Source of the DNA: an uncultured cyanobacterium
GTDB taxonomy: Bacteria > Cyanobacteriota > Cyanobacteriia > Gloeomargaritales > Gloeomargaritaceae
Assembly: GCA_937936705.1 (NCBI GenBank)
Contig: CALHCP010000160.1
Location: forward strand, 1-35,088
Direction of reading: 5' to 3'
Length of the DNA: 35,088 bases
Every line of letters begins with the position of its first letter. Within the stretch, counting starts at the first letter, position 1. This document shows positions 33,109 through 35,088 of this stretch, one piece after another. Below the pieces are notes generated by a model. That model had not been told where the DNA came from and did not search any database. It saw only the letters and a program-made list of their open reading frames with translations. The position numbers and the translations under genes are program-made.

Positions 33109-34554
33109 ATGGTGGATTGGGGGCGGGTGGCGGATGAGTTGGCTCAGTGTTTGGAGCCGCGGCGGGTGGTGCGACGGCGAGAAGAATTGCTGGTTTATGA
33201 ATGTGACGGGTTAGCCAGCTATCGCCAGCGCCCGCGACTGGTGGTTTTGCCCAAGACGACGGCGGAGGTGCAGGCGGCGGTACAAATCTGCCGCCGGTAC
33301 GGCATTCCCTTTGTGCCGCGGGGGGCGGGGACGGGGTTGTCGGGGGGGGCGCTGCCGGAGGAAAACTCGGTGCTGATCGTCACGGCAATGATGCGGCAGA
33401 TTCTGGAGGTGGATGTGCCCAACCGGCGGGTGGTGGTGCAGCCGGGGGTGATTAACACCTGGGTGACCCAGGCGGTGAGCGGCAAGGGGTTTTATTATGC
33501 GCCCGACCCGTCCAGCCAGACGGTGTGTTCGGTGGGGGGGAATGTGGCGGAAAATTCCGGCGGGGTGCATTGTCTCAAGTATGGGGTGACGACCAATCAC
33601 GTGCTGGGGTTAACCCTGGTGACCGGGCTGGGCGAGGTGGTCGAGTTGGGCGGGAGGGTGCCGGAAATGCCCGGTTATGACCTGACCGGGGTGGTGGTGG
33701 GTTCCGAGGGCACCCTGGGAATTGTCACGGAAATTACCCTGAATATCCTGAAAGCCCCGGAGGTGGTGCAGGTGCTGTGTGCCGATTTCCCGACGGTGGC
33801 GCAGGCGGGGGCGGCGGTATCGGCGATTATTGCCGCCGGGATTACACCAGGTGGCATGGAAATTATGGATAATTTGAGTATCAATGCCGTGGAAAATGTG
33901 GTGGCGACGGGCTGTTATCCCCGCGATGCCGGAGCCATTTTGCTCGTCGAAGTGGACGGTCTGCCGGGAGAAGTCGCCGAAGCCATGGCAGCAGTACAAA
34001 CATTGTGTAAACAACAAGGGGCACGGGGAATTCAAATTGCCAGCGATCCCCAGGAGCGGTATCGCTTGTGGCAGGGGCGGAAGGCGGCCTTTGCGGCGAT
34101 GGGAAAAATGAGTCGGGATTACTACGTCCAAGACGGAGTGGTGCCCCGCAGTCAACTGCCCCGGATTTTGCAGGCAATTGAACGGCTGAGTCAGGCATCG
34201 GGGTATCGCATTGCCAATGTCTTTCACGCCGGGGACGGTAATTTGCATCCACTCATTTTGTTTGACCAATCGGTGCCGGGGGCATTAGCAGCCGTGGAAC
34301 GGTTGGGGGGGGAAATTCTCAAACTCTGTATTCAGGCGGGCGGCACCATCTCCGGTGAACACGGGGTGGGGGCGGAAAAACGCTGTTATATGAGTGATTT
34401 ATTTTCACCGGTGGATTTGGAAACCATGCAATTATTGCGGCGGGCTTTTGACCCGGAGCATTTGGCCAATCCCAGCAAAATTTTTCCTACCCCCAAAACC
34501 TGCGGGGAACGGGCACAGGCGGCACAGAACTTTCCCCAATTACCGGTCTATTAA
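33109..34554 (+). CDS. glcD: Glycolate oxidase/dehydrogenase subunit GlcD
   Basis: An FAD-linked oxidase of 481 residues that oxidises glycolate to glyoxylate, used in cyanobacteria to process photorespiratory 2-phosphoglycolate. The FAD-binding (PCMH) domain has PRGAGTGLSGGALPEENS, CSVGGNVAENSGGVHCLKYG and GSEGTLGIVTEI. The C-terminal domain has NVFHAGDGNLHPLI and GTISGEHGVGAEK. All are typical of GlcD; D-lactate dehydrogenases of the same family are possible. The GlcE and GlcF subunits are not in the window. The ATG follows the upstream stop with no gap. Confidence 0.92.
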   Translation: MVDWGRVADELAQCLEPRRVVRRREELLVYECDGLASYRQRPRLVVLPKTTAEVQAAVQICRRYGIPFVPRGAGTGLSGGALPEENSVLIVTAMMRQILEVDVPNRRVVVQPGVINTWVTQAVSGKGFYYAPDPSSQTVCSVGGNVAENSGGVHCLKYGVTTNHVLGLTLVTGLGEVVELGGRVPEMPGYDLTGVVVGSEGTLGIVTEITLNILKAPEVVQVLCADFPTVAQAGAAVSAIIAAGITPGGMEIMDNLSINAVENVVATGCYPRDAGAILLVEVDGLPGEVAEAMAAVQTLCKQQGARGIQIASDPQERYRLWQGRKAAFAAMGKMSRDYYVQDGVVPRSQLPRILQAIERLSQASGYRIANVFHAGDGNLHPLILFDQSVPGALAAVERLGGEILKLCIQAGGTISGEHGVGAEKRCYMSDLFSPVDLETMQLLRRAFDPEHLANPSKIFPTPKTCGERAQAAQNFPQLPVY

Positions 34555-34558
34555 GTTA

Positions 34559-34678
34559 GGGCACTGTGATGGATGGGAAGCAGCAGAAAATCATCTCACT
34601 GGCATATTGAATGAATGGAGAACCCGAGACCGGAGCGGCGCCCCGGCGACCGCTGTTCCCTCATGAACCGAGGTTCCC
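34559..34678. repeat. Hairpin repeat/MITE-like element (R7)
   Basis: A 120-bp copy in the R2/R5 orientation. It begins GGGCACTGTGATGGATGGGA, related to the start of R5, contains GGAGAACCCGAG and GGCGCCCCGGCGACCGCT, the reverse complement of the family core, and ends AGGTTCCC. It fills most of the gap between glcD and the MscS-type gene. Confidence 0.6.
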
Positions 34679-34752
34679 GTTAGGTCATCCCTCAAATTCT
34701 GCAAACTTTGATACTCTATAGGGAGTGAGATGGCACTAGGGGCAATATCTCC

Positions 34753-35088
34753 ATGAACTGGGGCTACGTAACGCGCAAGCTCATCCTATTATTCATCAGC
34801 TTGTGGGTGGTTCTCATCACCCCCTTATCTGCCCCGGCACAATTGACTCTGCCTCAACAGGAGTCCCAATCCATTTTACCCAGTCGTGTGACTCGCTATG
34901 GGAATATCGAAACTGCCAATGTAGTCTTTGACGGCCGAAATTTATTCACCATCGCTTCCCAAACCGTGTGGAACCGGGATAACCCCGGCAATTTAGTGCC
35001 GGTGGAAATTCGCGCCGACTTGATTGAAGCCAATCTGCATCGGATTGTGGCACCCTATACCCAAAACTTACTCGATCAGCGAGAGCCG
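34753..35088 (+). CDS. MscS-type mechanosensitive channel, N-terminal part (partial)
   Basis: The first 112 codons of a gene cut by the window end. A signal peptide or first helix (residues about 9-29, ILLFISLWVVLITPLSAPAQ) is followed by VVFDGRNLFTIASQTVWNRD, NPGNLVPVEIRADLIEANL and HRIVAPYTQ. This N-terminal domain is typical of cyanobacterial MscS-like proteins, with the membrane channel part expected further downstream. Because no channel helix is visible, the family call is by N-terminal pattern only. A TTGATACTCTATAGG about 40 bp upstream may hold the promoter. Confidence 0.7.
   Translation, partial: MNWGYVTRKLILLFISLWVVLITPLSAPAQLTLPQQESQSILPSRVTRYGNIETANVVFDGRNLFTIASQTVWNRDNPGNLVPVEIRADLIEANLHRIVAPYTQNLLDQREP

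Noticed and set aside
1-35088. CRISPR array, tRNA or rRNA genes, integrase, HIP1 palindromes (GCGATCGC)
   Set aside because: I noticed none when reading the window. The repeats present are dispersed and variable rather than regularly spaced, and an exhaustive motif search was not possible.

Overview
The window is chromosomal DNA from a cyanobacterium with moderately high GC content. The lineage call rests on several cyanobacterial genes: HemJ-type protoporphyrinogen oxidase, Ycf51, a small Trp-rich TIGR02450-like protein, a DUF6761-like protein, PatA-type and PilH-type response regulators, a dapA-rnj pair, an EGY-like site-2 protease relative, an M61 peptidase and a cyanobacterial-style MscS protein. 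I cannot fix the genus. I see no phage, integrase, transposase, CRISPR array, rRNA or tRNA. What is mobile-looking is a family of short hairpin repeats, about 120-150 bp each, in the intergenic gaps.

Layout. 1-120 is the 3' end of a penicillin-binding protein (FtsI type). 125-1344 (minus) is a membrane/TPR gene that looks broken by one frameshift and one in-frame TGA. 1635-6817 (minus) is a gene array: a small secreted protein, a SafE-like/ferric-reductase-like fusion, potA, potD, potC and a bifunctional-nuclease protein. 6903-9730 (plus) holds riboflavin synthase and polyphosphate kinase, convergent with a secreted 5'-nucleotidase (9739-11376). An EVE-domain gene (11590-12051) lies between two repeat elements. 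12426-17065 (plus) runs dapA, rnj, a photolyase-like FAD-binding half, a photolyase N-terminal-like half, trmD. 17057-19013 (minus) holds a TIGR02450-like protein, a BioD-like/DRTGG protein and a degenerate metallo-beta-lactamase-fold protein. This last gene is divergent from a degenerate site-2 protease (19007-20323). 20298-24517 (minus) holds a GldA-like dehydrogenase, ycf51, a PilH-like regulator, a PatA/PilG-like regulator and a SIMPL-domain protein. 24705-26993 (plus) is a P1B-type ATPase without a CPC motif, followed by hemJ (minus), a Ski2/Mtr4-like helicase, HU with a clear terminator, an M61 peptidase, a DUF6761-like protein, glcD and the start of an MscS-type channel.

How the genes fit together. 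Most of the content is housekeeping: amino-acid and lysine/peptidoglycan supply (dapA), RNA processing and tRNA methylation (rnj, trmD, helicase), cofactors (ribE, hemJ), phosphate handling (ppk, 5'-nucleotidase), polyamine uptake (potCDA) and photorespiratory glycolate oxidation (glcD). The best candidates for something undescribed are four. (1) A split photolyase-like pair, in reversed domain order, has four cysteines spaced much like those of iron-sulfur bacterial photolyases. (2) Two adjacent divergent pseudoenzymes, an MBL fold and an S2P, have overlapping start codons. (3) A P1B ATPase lacks the usual intramembrane cysteines. (4) The dispersed hairpin repeat family includes two copies in inverted arrangement bracketing the EVE gene.
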